Assembly (NCBI GenBank): GCA_030765065.1
Contig: CM060975.1
Coordinates: forward strand, 104,676,094-104,740,093
Direction of reading: 5' to 3'
DNA length: 64,000 nucleotides
DNA from: Deroplatys truncata
Lineage: Eukaryota > Arthropoda > Insecta > Mantodea > Mantidae
Part shown: positions 25,278 through 38,145 of the stretch, piece after piece
Numbering within the stretch: position 1 is the first letter of the stretch
Layout of the letters: each line of letters begins with the position of its first letter
Notes under the pieces: generated by a model
Told to the model about the DNA's origin: nothing
What the model saw: only the letters and a program-made list of their open reading frames with translations
Database searches by the model: none
Program-made: the position numbers and the translations under genes

Positions 25278-26960
25278 TTTTCAAATCGTGAATGAGCTTT
25301 CATACTACGTCTTAAGAATTTCGAAACAAGCATGACTCAAGAGCATGATGGAAACAAAACACCATTAAGAACCACACCTGCGGTGAACCTCCGCCGCAGC
25401 AATGTACGTGTAAGAAAAGTCCACAAGAATCGATCACGGGAGCCTGTTCCCACACACATTTTCTCAAAGACGAATAGTGCAAAAACAACGAACCATCGTG
25501 CAATAAAACCTGACATTGTTTCGTTTGTGCGCAGCACAGTTCTTGATGTGGGATGTGCTGCCTGTTTCAAGTCGTTTTACAGGTATGCGGAAGGGTGACA
25601 TCATTTGCGGTTACCGGTACTGCGCTTTAAAAACAAGCTGATATCGTTTACGTCTTTCGCCATTAAGATGAGATGGGCCGTAGAGGTTATGTTGTCTCTG
25701 TCTAGACGGGATTTTAGACGAGTGATGTCTGTCTAGTTGTGAGTTATTTACTACGTAAATGCTGTGAGAAATAACGAAAACGAGAGAAAAGCTAATGATA
25801 TTTAACGAATATTTTATTATTTTATGTGCGCAAGTTCCTTATCTTAATAGTGTTTTATTTCAGTTTTCGAGTTTTTACTGGATTAACTTACTGAATGATA
25901 GATAATTTATATTTCTTTATGCTGTTATCTTTTAACTAAAATAGCATTATCTTTAATTTTTGTAGGGGCACCAAATTTAGATACCCTTTCCCTCTACAAA
26001 ATTTTATCTACAGGAAAAATTACCAGTATTATATTTTTCGTGCAATTTTAAGATAAAAGGCGGTGCGGATTTCAAACGCAAAGCAACATAAGTATATGCT
26101 AAAGAATGCTCATAAAGAGTAATAAATCCTAAAATGAAACTCTTGCTCTTTACTATCTTGGAATAAATTACGATTTTTTAAACACCCTATTTATAAATAA
26201 CGTAAAACATATTCATTAATTTCTGGTGTATGCTCATACAAATTAAACTAGCCATAGAAACTGTTTAACTTAACATTTACCCGTGTGTTTCCACCAAGTT
26301 CAGTCTGCTGACATACAACCTTTAAAACAGGTATTTACCGACAATGCTTACCTAGCACATAAGAGTTCCCTTTTTCCCATAGTCTACAGTTCGTGCGTAG
26401 GAATGTTTGTACCTCACTTGGTATTTGCAGATATTTAATAAGACAATTTCTTTCTTTATTTCATTTTTTCTTTATACTAGTTCAAAAACATTAGCGAAAA
26501 CTTAGATCCTCTGAATTTCTCAAACCTTCTCGACAGAAGTACAAAAGTAAGTGCCGGTATATTTTCATACAGTTCAAAAAATTTGCCGAGTTTGCTAAGA
26601 AATAAAACTACTACATAAACCCTTTCAAAAGTGATATTCACAGAATGTCTTTAAGAATAAAAATGCTACAGATAGGGATATTTTAAGTAGTTATTTATCT
26701 GTAAAAAAGTTCATAATTTTTTCATGAACTCTCACCAAATTACAGAGATGCACTGCCTTATAACTATACCTGCACATTCACAAGAATTTTACTCAGCTTT
26801 CAATACAGGATATAATACTTCGTGTATATGATGTATTGAAATCGATTTGAGTATGATCCGAGTTTGCATGTAAAATTGGATACGAACTCGAAATGAAATC
26901 GGTTCAGCTGAGGCCAGTTACGCACTGCACAGGTAAAATTATTCCACGCTTGCTGCTACT
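25278..26960. other. No gene recognised; GC-richer patch at 25330-25720
   Basis: Overlapping open frames at 25312-25598 on both strands lie in a locally GC-rich patch. None has a clear family, signal or splice context. The rest is AT-rich. Confidence 0.35.
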
Positions 26961-26964
26961 TGCG

Positions 26965-27560
26965 TATAGTAGGAAGAGAGAGACACTGAGATTTCACTGT
27001 AAATGTGCGTTTTGAGGTTCCCTAAATTAAAAAAGAAGCATTTTTGGAAAAAGGTCCGTGTATGTGTGTCTGTGAATAACACAACCCAAAAACTTAGTTA
27101 AACATTAAGCTTGGTACTAAGTTCAGCATCTTCCAAGGAGTATATACGAAGATTTTCAAGAAACTCCCCACCCCTAAACTATCTCTTACATGCAAACATT
27201 TTCGTTATACAGATTTTCTCAAAAATGGTTCTAAAGATTTTGATTAAAATACCTTATGTTTTAAGATATTTGCATTTTTGTATTACAAATAAAATGCATA
27301 TCCTGAATATTTTTCATAATAGCCTGTAAACTCCTTTTTATTCTGAAAGGTTTCGTATAGTTGGTAAACCGTAAGATATACACAAAATCTTACTACACAA
27401 AAATGCAGATTTCTTTAATGCACATAATTTATGATAATTAAATTTTTATGCCAATAACCATTTCCGCAATATTCTTTATTAGTGGTCTAAATTTTCAAAT
27501 ACTTGTACTTTCTTCAAGTGGCCATGCAAAGAGCATGGAATTTCAAAGCCATTACATAGC
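26965..27560 (-). mobile_element. HINE-like repeat, old copy
   Basis: On the minus strand it shows the 3' blocks ('gagatttcactgtaaatgtg' on plus at 26988), the (CA)-equivalent 'tgtatgtgtgtctgtgaata', and middle blocks through 'cataaaatcttactacaca'-like sequence. The 5' end is blurred. Confidence 0.7.
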
Positions 27561-28399
27561 AATCCAATTTAAAAATCTTGACTATCGCTTTAGCCCACTG
27601 TACGCTTATATCTATGACGAAATCTATAAATGTGTAATGAAAGTTTATGTGTATGAACAAGAAGTAGGGATAAAGGTATTAGGCAGGAAACACTTTTACC
27701 TTAATTTATAACCCCTTCATTAAATTCTATAATTATAATTTTGGTAACCTCACAGTCGAAGACTGCTAAATAAATATATCGCTAAAATCTCTGTCCCTAA
27801 ATATCGGCTGCCATTCGATTGCTGACAGGTAATTTTCTTGAGGCAAAGTGAACTTTTTGCAGATAAACAAACACCTGTGTAGTGTGTGATGCACACTGGA
27901 TTAGGATTACCCGGCACCGACACTGTGAAAACATCTGCAGATGCCCCTCGGTGTAGTAGTAACCGGCCTGGATTTTACCATAATTAAAGCAACCTGGATA
28001 CATAATACTTTTAATTTAGCAATTCATATGGAGAATTTGAAGATTTAATGGACATTATCTAGGGATGGAAATGAGTAGGACAGGAATGTTATGTTCCAAT
28101 AATCTCTATAATAAATATATTGCATTTTTGCATTGAAAAACGTCATAATAAATGTGAACATATAAAAAGTACTAACACATATTAACATAAAATAAAAATT
28201 AAGGCAATTATATGTAAACTGTCCTTGAATAAAATATTGTGGAAACCATATGAATTATTTTACTCATCAAAATTCATTTTTAATATTAAAGAATTAGCGT
28301 GTACCCCTCTAACCTAACTTTGTCGCTTTTTTTGTTTTGGTTTTTGTTCTTTCTCTACCACTACATAGTACCTAGAGAAGGTATCTAATGCATCCATCC
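27561..28399. other. No gene recognised
   Basis: AT-rich. A minus-strand open frame at 27797-28003 has no recognised features. Confidence 0.4.
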
Positions 28400-28487
28400 A
28401 AAACTTCGAAACCGAGATTTCAACGGAAATACATTTTTGAGCCACCTTGAATAAAAAAAAAGAAGATGCATTTTTTAGAAAAAAAAA
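28400..28487 (-). mobile_element. HINE-like 3' fragment, inverted to the array that follows
   Basis: 'aaaacttcgaaaccgagatt' and 'gaaatacatttttgagccac' match the family 3' region on the minus strand. The fragment is cut short by the start of the tandem array at 28488. Confidence 0.6.
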
Positions 28488-30524
28488 TCTGATGTGTTAC
28501 ACTCACATGACTTTCTCTACTCTTGTACAATCTATTTTTACAAACGCCTATTCTCCATATGCTTCATATTAATCGAGATATCGAGATGTCAATCTTATTT
28601 GTAATTTTCTTGTAGATGCAAGGGGAATATGGTAGGTTTTAAGCGATAGTCAAATATTTTATCGCTGGTTGCTATGTGGCGCATTCCATTCTCTTTGCAT
28701 GTCCAGGACATAAAAAAATCCGATGTGTTACACTCACATGACTTTCTCTACTCTTCTACAATCTAATTTTACAAACGCTTATTCTCCATATGCTTCATGT
28801 TAATCGAGATATCGAGATGTCAATCTTATTGCTAATTTTCTTGTAGATGCAAGGGGAATATGGTAGCTTTTAAGCGATAGTCAAATATTTTAACGCTGGT
28901 TGCTATGTGGAGTATTCCATTCTCTTTGCATGTCCAGGACATAAAAAAATCTGATGTGTTACACTCACATGACTTTCTCTACTCTTGTACAATCTATTTT
29001 TACAAACGCCTATTCTCCATATGCTTTATGTTAATCGAGATATCGAAATGTCAATCTTATTGCTAATTTTCTTGTAGATGCAAGGGGAATATGGTAGCTT
29101 TTAAGCGATGGTCAAATATTTTAACGCTGGTTGCTATGTGTCGAATTCCATTCTCTTTGCAAGTCCAGGACATAAAAAAATGAATAACGAATTTGAGAAA
29201 AAGTATAAGTATTGGAAAATTTAAGGGAATAACAAGCAATATCTCGAAAACGGTTCACTCAACAAAAGAAATGTATATAACATAAGTTGTGTATTTTAAC
29301 GAGATCAACATTTTTTGTGTAGTAAAATTTTGTCTATCTCTTATGGTTTACCAGTTATGCAAAAGTCGTTCACAATGAAGAATACTTTTGGAGACATTCC
29401 CAGAAAATTCGAGATATACATTTCATTTCTCATGGCATTATCTTAAACATATGATATTTTAAACAAAATCGTTAGAGCCATTTTTGAGAAAATTATAATT
29501 TTCGAAAAATGTTCCATGTAAAGGGTAGTCTGGGGTGGGGGGATTTTCTTGAAAACCTTCGCGTCGCATCTCTGGAAGATACTGAACCTAAATACCAAGT
29601 TTGGTGTTTATCCGACTGTTCGTTTTTGAGTTATGCTGTTCACATACACACAGACACACACACACACAGACACACACACACACAGACACACACACACACA
29701 CACAGACACACAGACACACACACGGACATGTTTCCAAAAATGCTTTTTTTGGATTCAGGAGGTCTCAAAACATGTATTTCCGGTGAAATCTCGGTATCGA
29801 ATTTTTGGGTGGAATGCAATACTTCCCCTACTTACTATACGTAGTAGAGAAAGTAAAAATGAATAACGAATTTGAGAAAAAGTATAAGTATTGGAAAATT
29901 TAAGGAAATAACAAGCAATATCTCGAAAACGGTTCACTCAACAAAAGAAATGCATATGACATAAGTTGTGTATTTTAACGCGATCTACATTTTTTGTGTA
30001 GTAACATTTTGTCTATCTCTTATGGTTTACCAGTTATGCAAAAGTCGTTCACAATGAAGAATACTTTTGGAGACATTCCCAGAAAATTCGAGATATACAT
30101 TTCATTTCTCATAACATTATCTTAAACATATGATATTTTCATCAAAATCGTTAGAGCCATTTTTGAGAAAATTAAAATTTTCGAAAAATCTTCCATGTAA
30201 AGGGTAGTCTGGGGTGGGGGGATTTTCTTGAAAACCTTCGTGTCGCATCTCTGGAAGATACTGAACCTAAATACCAAGTTTGGTGCTTATCCGACTGTTC
30301 GTTTTTGAGTTATGCTGTTCACAGGCACACAGACACACACACTCAGACACACACACAGACACACACACACACACACAGACACACACACGGACATGTTTCC
30401 AAAAATGCTTTTTTTGGATTCAGGAGGTCTCAAAACATGTATTTCCGGTGAAATCTCGGTATCGAATTTTTGGGTGGAATGCAATACTTCCCCTACTTAC
30501 TATACGTAGTAGAGAAAGTAAAAA
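28488..30524 (+). mobile_element. HINE-like tandem array: 231-bp unit x3, then ~670-bp unit x2
   Basis: The 5' segment starting 'tctgatgtgttacactc' is repeated at 28488, 28719 and 28950 (period 231). It is followed by two near-identical copies of the rest of the element at 29181-29859 and 29860-30524, differing mainly in the length of their CA/CAGACA microsatellites (29644-29724 and 30324-30388). Both end 'agtagagaaagtaaaaa'. Open frames rich in His and Thr here are the microsatellite read in frame. Low divergence implies recent duplication. Confidence 0.9.
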
Positions 30525-31010
30525 GGTCCGTCCATGTGCGTGCGTGTGCGTAAGCAGCATAACTCAACAACAAAAAGTCGGATAAATACCAAACTTGGTA
30601 ATTAGGTTCGATACCTTCCGAAGACGCGACACGAAGATTTTCCCACCTCAAACTAACCTTTACAGGAACATTTTTCGAATTTTTTTATTTTCTAAACAAT
30701 GGCTCTAATGTTTTTGATCAAAACATACCATATCGATATTAAGTATATTTATAGGACAAGTAAAATGTGTATCTTGAATTTTATGGGAATAGCCTGTGAA
30801 GTCCTCTTCATTCGGAAGGAATTTTGTATTATCTTGCATAACTGATAAACGTTACCGATTAAAGAAAATGGACTACACAAAACATGTAGATCTCCTTAAA
30901 ACACGCAATTTATTAAAATAACTTTTTTGTGGCATCAGCCATTTCCGAGATATCTGGTATTAATGCTTCGATTTGTTTAATACATGAATTATTTTTAAGT
31001 CCCGTTGATT
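30525..31010 (-). mobile_element. HINE-like fragment, inverted
   Basis: Directly after the array the family continues on the opposite strand: 'agcagcataactcaacaaca', 'gataaataccaaacttggta', 'gacacgaagattttccc' and onwards to near 'ttccgagatatctggtatta'. It is diverged from the array units, so it is an older copy. Confidence 0.75.
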
Positions 31011-32229
31011 TTCAGCTGTTTGTCGCGATTGGATGGAAACAGTATGGAATTTTAAGGCAGGGTTTAGCTTACACCTCTTAAACATTTGAGTATCGCTGTT
31101 TCCTGAATTGAAAAACCTGAAATTTCAGCAGTAATATTTTCGGAATTGAATTTCTAAAACTATTAATGGTTGAATATTTTGAAATGCTTTCCTTTGTGTA
31201 AATCAGGAGGTTATATTTTTATAGAGATACTAAACAATAACATTTAAACTAGTATAACCAACGCACTTAAACTCAATTCCAAGAACCTCTTAACAACCAC
31301 CGCCATACCGTAAGAGAATGGCTCCGAGCAGATAAGGTGAGGATTCACCGATGTGATGTGAGCTAGTTACTGCTTGCGTTATAATCTACCAATAGTGTTT
31401 TAAGTTTTCAAGACTGACTCAATGGCACATATCATTCAGAAATATCATATTTATAAATCAAATATAAAGATAAAATGAATAAAATTAAAATATATTTATA
31501 ACACATACATTTTAAACAAGCAAATACGCAGCATAATTTACAAACAGCTGAAATATTTTGCTCATTAATAAATCAGGTGAAATATGCATTACATGCAACA
31601 CAACATTGTTAAAATTGTTAGAAATTTAGTAATTAACTCACTACCAAGTGAGCATACTTTCTGACAGTAGAAAAGAAACATGCATTTGGATTAAAATCCT
31701 GTCCCTAGAAATGAGTTACATTAATTCGTCAATTCTGTGATTCGAGTACGATCGGCGTTTACATGCCAGTATTCGATAAAATCTTCTTCTCTAATAGAAT
31801 TTCATTTTGGATTAAATTGCAATTGCACACAGTCTACACTTCGTATTGGGGAGGTGGGCTTATCGATTTCAGTACCCCATGTAAAGCTGCTCTTAATTGC
31901 CTATTCAATACATACGCTCATGCAATGACAGAATAAACCCAACATATTTATTTTAAATTGAAATGTTAATATAAAGAATTAGTAAACTATTTCGCTCTCC
32001 TATTGGCAGGCTGCTTTTAAGCTCATATCCTACGATATGTCAAGGTAAAACGCAACCTAGTTTAAGATTTGCTTTTGCAGGTTGGATTACATATAACATT
32101 TATTATAGCCGCAAAAACGAAAGAAAAGAAAAAGAAAAAAACGAGACCCTTAGGGGTACCCTCAGCTGAAATTTGGTTCAAATTTGTTTTTGAAAGTTTA
32201 GTTTCAATAGCATATAGTTTTGCTTTCAG
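31011..32229. other. AT-rich, no gene recognised
   Basis: No exon, RNA gene or element end was identified. Confidence 0.45.
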
Positions 32230-32480
32230 AGCCTTTTAAAGCTTCAATACGTGAGCGTTTAAATGACCTTGAGCACGCGCCCTGTTTACCTGTGTTTACT
32301 TCCAATGCCTGTTTCTCGACTTTGATTTTTCTTAAATTTCTGTATATTTAAATATTCTATATGTTGTAGTTTGTAACCAATCTTGTTAAAATTTTCAGCA
32401 GAAACACAGAGAGAACGAACTTAACAAACTAGCATATGTTTTTTCTTTTTTCTACGCCTTTTAATTGCTTAGGATATAAC
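32230..32480 (+). repeat. Unclassified interspersed repeat, family Y, copy 2
   Basis: It aligns with 1490-1740 in the same orientation: 'gagcacgcgccctgttt', 'tttgatttttctta', 'aaccaatcttgttaaaat', 'cagcagaaacacagagag' and 'actagcatatg'. Confidence 0.55.
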
Positions 32481-33016
32481 ATAATTCCACCACTCGATAA
32501 ATTGTTTAAAAATATATACATTTAAAGGTTTAATTTTTTTTAAACAAACAAGAATGAAAAACATTTTTATGTGCCAGTTTTATGTATTAGTATTTAAATA
32601 ATAATTTGGTAGTATTCTATTTTTTCATAATTAAGATTTCTGCATCGCGTGCAATACCAGATTAATTAGTGTAAAAAGGTTACTATTAAAGATACCTGCA
32701 TGAAATTTAAAACACACTTAATAATAGTGCAGCAGGTGACAAAATGTTTAAAACATTTATGTAAAATCTACAAGATTTAGACATTTCAACTGTGGGTAAT
32801 CTTAACGGCAAATTACTCGACGTTATGTGCAAAATGTATCTATGCAATGCAGCCCTTCATTTTAAAATTGATGGCTGAAGGTGATGTTTAGTTTTACAGG
32901 TACGCCCTAAATTAAAGCGTACCTTCCACAATTAATTGAGATCGGCAAGCGAGAGAATTAATGTTTAAATCCTTTCATTTCCCTCTACTCCTAGTGACAG
33001 CTGTATATGAACTCAC

Positions 33017-33233
33017 CGTTACGCTTCCACTGTTGGAACTTGTGGTACAACAAACAGCTGCAGACGCAACAGACGCAGCTGACCACCATGAGGGTAAGAA
33101 CGACGCCCACCCAGACGTCTGCAAGAAACTGCTCATACTCCTCGTCGCGATCATCGGGTTGCCGCAAGCTCCTATGCACTTCATCTTCGTGCTTGACGAG
33201 CGGCGAAGTCGGACCAAAACTCAGGTCTTCCAT
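33017..33233 (-). CDS. First coding exon, Cys-rich single-pass membrane protein (paralog 1)
   Basis: The in-frame ATG at 33233 gives 72 codons plus one base before the donor G|GTGAGT. The N-terminal 38 residues are polar and acidic ([11 protein letters not shown]) with no Cys. A hydrophobic segment, about residues 39-62, becomes Cys-rich ([11 protein letters not shown]) and ends in [11 protein letters not shown] before the split Gly codon. The open frame extends upstream without another ATG. Three related exons with the same donor phase lie at 38146, 49557 and 59134. It is probably a plasma- or endomembrane-anchored protein, with the clustered Cys available for palmitoylation. I do not recognise the family. 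The downstream exon would be at lower coordinates and was not found. Confidence 0.7.
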
Positions 33234-34380
33234 TTCATTGCAACAGTCCACAAACCAGTACCCAAAAGCTGGTATGAACCTCGTGTTTACGGGCACCGCT
33301 GCTTCGATGTTTGTCTATACTACCTTGCGGTTGAATGAGCTCTGAACGTTTCTCTTTTGTTTATTCACAACTAGGTACACTTTCCTTTAAAGGTAGAAGC
33401 CCTCCTATTGGTGGAATAGTTGTGTTCACTCACTTCCTTTCAGTTAAAACTGATTACAGGGAAAACTGTACTGTGAGCAATGGAATATTTCTTGCCCTAG
33501 GCCAAGATGCTGCAATGATTGTTTTCCAAGAAGGAAAGACAAAAAAAGGTTCAGACCGTTGTTACTGCCGTGCAAACACCTCGACAGATGAGTCACGGAA
33601 TTCCCTGCTGCACTGGGGTATCCTTATCGAATGTATAATCTCTGTTAACTAGAAGTATCTGTTGGATGTTTAGAAACGGCGGAGGTTAGACTCACTGATC
33701 GTTGGCAAACATTGCGTGACGTACAGCATACCGGTAACAGCTGACAGACGATAAACACCTCCAATTATTCGCACACACCTTGATGAATTACGTGCTTATG
33801 ATCTGTTGCCAGCAGCAATGTATATACAGATGGAACTCATACTACTGGCTGAAGTTAATGCAACTTCTAAAAAGTTCTGTCGTAAAACCTGCACGTTGTC
33901 AGTATTCCTGAGCTGAACTAAGTAGGCCAACAGATAAGAGTTTTAAGTTTTCTTCCACTTTGTATGATAAAATATATATTTTACATGCACAAGTTTGCAG
34001 TTAACTCAGAAAACAATGTCAAGTGTAACTTGGATTTACTTCCAGGAAGCAGAGTTAAACACTTTTGTAAAACGTTGTTATAGTAGTAACCCACTAAATT
34101 CTTGTTGCAAACAAACTTTTGGGCGATTAATCAGCTATTTTATAAAATACTTTGAATGTCACTTCTATTGCTGTACATGTAATGCGTTCTGACGGACAGA
34201 ATTACGTTTGGTGAGTTAATTTTTCACAAACGCGGGCTTAGGCCCATAAAAATGTGTATCTTCAGCACTGTCTTGTTGACGCTACCAAAAGCGCAGTCTT
34301 CAGGTTGAGTGCTAGCGAACAACAGTTGAAGCAAATGCTAGGCGCTGTGAAAGTTCCGACACGTGGGTATCAGGGAGACT
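33234..34380. other. 5' flank of paralog 1; no other gene
   Basis: Initiator-like 'tcattc' and 'gttcaga' motifs lie 100-120 bases upstream of the ATG on the minus strand. Plus-strand open frames here (33335-33652 and 33995-34192) show no recognisable features. Confidence 0.4.
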
Positions 34381-34469
34381 GGGCGTGGACGGCCACCTAG
34401 GGTCTGCCGTAGGCCGCTAGCTCGCGACAACTGAGAGGTCCGAGGCCGAGGAGAGCACCTTATACCCAA

Positions 34470-34590
34470 TACAGCGGCTGACCTTGCGGGCGAGGTAGCG
34501 CCATGCTCTCGGTGAGGTCACTTCGGTTATCATTGCTGCAACGTGCTTTTCAACACCGAGTTCAAATCCCCGTTCAGGTGCAAGTTAGGC
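34470..34590 (+). mobile_element. Possible SINE remnant with tRNA-like head
   Basis: 'ggcgaggtagcgccatgctc' resembles a D-arm region and 'gagttcaaatccccgttc' a B box about 70 bases later. There is no second copy in the window, so the call rests on the B box alone. Confidence 0.3.
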
Positions 34591-34698
34591 GTGCATGTGC
34601 AATTCATGCATTGAATATAATTTCATGCCTCACGAGAAACATTTGATTATCTCTCAGAATTGCCTGTCATAATATGACTTTTAATTACTGTATTTTTA

Positions 34699-35396
34699 AT
34701 ACCATGTGTTGCATTTACATGACTTTCTCTACTCACTCTTCTACATACTATTCTTATAAAAGCCTATTATTCTATCCACTTTTGTTAATAGAGATAAACT
34801 TTCATTATATATTTACACGTTTCGTTGTAGGTATAAGAAGTATACACTAGGCTAAAAGTCAGATTTTTAAAAAGAGTGTCGCTATGTGATGGCTTTGAAA
34901 TTACATGATCTTTCCATGACCACGAGAAAAAACGAATAGTAACTTACCACTTAAAAAAAAGTATATTTGAAAATTCAAACCAATGGCACAGAATATCTCG
35001 GAAATAGTTAACACCACAAAAATGTTATTTGATATAAACTGATTGCTTTAACGAGATCTATATTATTTGTGCGGAAAGAATTTGCCTACCTCTATTCGCA
35101 AAAAATTCAAAATATGCATTTTATTTGTGATGGAAATATCTTAAAGATATGGTATTTTAATCGCAACCGTTATGGCCATTTTTAAATAAAAAATAACAAA
35201 AATTTTCCATGTAAAGAGAAGTTTGTGGTAGGATTTTCTTGAAAATCTTCGTATCGCATACTTGGAAGATGGAAGTTTGATATTTAGCGGACTTTTTGCT
35301 CTTTGAAAAAAAAAGAGTTTTATTGAGTTATGCTGTTCACATACACACCCTTTTCTAAAACTTTCTTTTTCTTATTCAGAGGGTCTCAAAACGTGT
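34699..35396 (+). mobile_element. HINE-like repeat, 3' end lost
   Basis: It starts 'accatgtgttgcatttacat' and 'gactttctctactcactct', passes through the family blocks, and ends at 'gagggtctcaaaacgtgt', where a (CTG)8 tract begins. Confidence 0.8.
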
Positions 35397-35422
35397 GCTG
35401 CTGCTGCTGCTGCTGCTGCTAT
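35397..35422. repeat. (CTG)8 microsatellite
   Basis: Eight CTG units abut the truncated HINE copy. Confidence 0.95.
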
Positions 35423-36420
35423 CGCCAGCTGCTTATACTTTATATTTATATTCATATAGTCAGCATGGAGTTTATTATTCTGGAATTTATAGAAGAGTAA
35501 GTGGGTATTGTCGTGAATATTTATTATTAATATTACATTGATTGCCCACCAGTCTGTTCCATCTTTGCCTTTATTGGAATATTGTTTTATTATTCTGCAG
35601 CCTGCACTGAATTGTTATGAACTGCAATTATATTACGATAAAATTACAAACGATACATTACTAACATTTAGGTCTTTGTTGTCAAAACAGTAATTTACCT
35701 GACTTCCCTAATTATTATTTTAAGCCCAATTTAGGAAAACAATATTTAAATTATTTTATTCGTTAAATAGACCTAATAATTAATATCACTCGAGGGCCCG
35801 AGTTTTCCGGATATGTTCACGCACTACCTCCGTTGAATTTAGTGGCAATCTCGGATCCTCTTGTGGTATTACTTGTGACGATTTCATTAGACCGGCTACG
35901 GCGCTAACTGAAATCAGCTGATTCTTCTAGTCCAATTATGGTCCGATGAGGTGAAATTACAGTCGCCTAATATATCCCTATTCTAAACAAACAAATAAAT
36001 GGCTCATTAAATGCGTGGAAAATGCATAATTATATCATGAAGCTATTCAATGTCAGCCATATTTAAGACTACCATTACTATGTAACACTGATTCGCGCCG
36101 TATTCTGTGTAACTCGTTAGCCACGATTTCATTCATGTGATGCCATTCCGCTTTCGACTAACGAGATATATCGAAATGTTGAATTTCAACCAATCACAGC
36201 CGCAATTCTCGAAACTTTTGCAGGGTCATTCTTTTGTTTCACGATTATCGCGTTTCTATCTTTTGTTTACTCAATGTCGTAACCGTTTTTCCGTGAATAG
36301 CTGAGCAAGAACCGATCGATAACAACACATTACAGAACAGAGGGAACTTTTAAGGTTTTTGCTTTAGTCAAACAGAGAATTAGAATTTTTTCCATTATCT
36401 GTTTACCCTCCTCTTATGTA
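35423..36420. other. AT-rich, no gene recognised
   Basis: No exon or repeat end was identified. Confidence 0.45.
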
Positions 36421-36424
36421 GGAC

Positions 36425-36742
36425 TTACATCCCCCAGGACTTACAAGCGGGTGCCTCGGGTCAGAGGCCCATCGAGGAGTAGACACTCATGCATCCAGGA
36501 TGGGTGATCAGCCCGATGCCTGGAATGGGATGAAGGAAGTAGATGAAACGAAATGTTGGTGAAATGGATGAAAGGAAAGGTGATGATGGAGCAGTTGATG
36601 GAATGAATGGCGGGGGAAACCCGGAGAAAACCCGCCCAGACCCGCTTCGTCCACCACAAATCCCATGCAGGTCCCTGGGATTGAACCCGGGCCGCCTCGG
36701 TGGGAGGCGAGCGGTCTAACCACTCGGCCACGGCGCCGCCAC
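36425..36742 (-). mobile_element. tRNA-headed SINE, family B
   Basis: The minus-strand head at 36742-36672 is strikingly tRNA-like: 'gtggccgagtggttagac' (A-box/D-arm), an anticodon-like stem 'cgcct' with 'aggcg' around a seven-base loop, and 'cgggttcaatcccagg' (B-box/T-arm). The body contains 'gttttctccgggtttccccc' and ends in a GC-rich tail near 36430. Open frames on this strand are not genes. Confidence 0.8.
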
Positions 36743-36859
36743 AGAATTAGAAATAATAATACAAAATCTGAAACCACACAACACAACCTGAAACAGAGCG
36801 AGTGTGTGGAATTAATTTAACGATTTTTAATTTGTCTATTACTTACCAATGGTAGGCAA

Positions 36860-37395
36860 ACATTCACACAAAAACTTTCATACCGAGATTCTACTGGAGG
36901 TAGTAATAGTCCCAATGGTAATGGTGTAACAGTACCTATTATTAGAGTTCGTAGTAGTAGTGGTATTGAATAAATAGTAGTAGCAGTAGTCGTATGGTAG
37001 TAGTGGTAATATAGTTATGTTGGTAATAGTAGTAGTGGTAGTACTGTTGGCAGTAGTGGTAGTAGTTGTAATACTTATAGAGGTGGTAGCAGTATTCCTA
37101 GCAATAGTGGTGATGGTAGCAGTAATGGTGGAGATGAACTGATTGCGCAAGTTTTAGCGGTCGTTGTGGTGGAACTAGTAGTATGGAGGAGGTTGTGGTG
37201 AAGATGGTGGAAGTTGTAGTGGTGATGGTAGAGGGATGGAGCCTGTGGTGAACATGTGGTGGCAGCGGTAATGATGGTGGTAGAGATGGAAATGGAAGTG
37301 GAGGTGGTTGAGTTGGTGATGGTGGTAATGGTAGTAGCATGATGGCAGTGATAGTGCTACCCCACTATGGTTGGGGTAGTTGTGGTGATACAAGA
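36860..37395. repeat. Cryptic GTR-trinucleotide tract after a HINE scrap
   Basis: From 36895 to 37395 the plus strand is an irregular mixture of GTA, GTG, GTT and GAT triplets, about 500 bases long, with no fixed longer unit. A short HINE 3' fragment ('cataccgagattctactgg') sits at 36878. Proline-, serine- and threonine-rich open frames on the minus strand are artefacts. Confidence 0.8.
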
Positions 37396-38145
37396 ATGCA
37401 TGACGTTTTTGTATATTATCTACATAGTTTAAAATCATGTTTCAAATACACGTCCTGAGTTTTCGTAACAATTTATTACTCTATGTTTTGAATTTGAAAC
37501 CCTCTCGTTTGGTTTATATTGTGTTCAAATATAAAAGTCTTTTAAGAATAAATATTTATGCTAAACTTGGGGGAATGGGAATTGCAGAGATTAGAAAGCG
37601 GGACGGCAGCTGGGAAATGTTTGGAAGCACTGCACTTAAATAATTATTATTTTGCAATGAAAGTATTAAATTAAACGAAAAAATCACTGCAGCTTAAGAA
37701 ATATTGGAAATGCCCCTTTAGCTGATGAACCTACAGTAGTTTGATGAAAACATGAACCCTCAACTGAATCTGGGAAGGATGCAGTATTATCCGGTTCTTT
37801 TTTAAACCTTTTGCTTATACGGAGTAGACTTGATAATAACATTATTGTTTATTGATAAACTATGTACAAATATTTTACTTTCAGATAAGTGTAAACAACG
37901 GAAGCCTAAACTTAATAGAGAAGTGAATAAATTTTATTTTTATTGAAATTGTTAAGCCTTGCCTTCCGTCTCAAAATCTGTTTTTTTACGTTTTTATGTT
38001 TTGATCTGGTCATCCTAAATGCACAGTAAAACAGCCGGTTCAGCGTGCCATGTGATAGAGAACGAGCAAGGTCATTCGACAGCGGATGACCGCTGTTTTA
38101 CATTCTACCATATCTATTGTAATCCTTACACTGCTAAAGACTTAC

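Noticed and set aside
29509..30585. His/Thr/Asp-rich open frames
   Set aside because: They are the CA/CAGACA microsatellite of the HINE-like repeat read in frame, on both strands.
33234..33296. Upstream GTG start for paralog 1
   Set aside because: GTG is not a normal nuclear start; the first in-frame ATG is at 33233.
32961..33345. Plus-strand open frames of 112-125 residues
   Set aside because: They are opposite-strand shadows of the paralog 1 exon, which has the better donor, transmembrane and paralogy evidence.
36672..36742. Functional tRNA gene
   Set aside because: The cloverleaf is suggestive, but the sequence runs straight into a SINE body and the acceptor stem does not pair well.
36441..36786. 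Minus-strand open frames ending in a tRNA-like region
   Set aside because: They are translations of a family B SINE.
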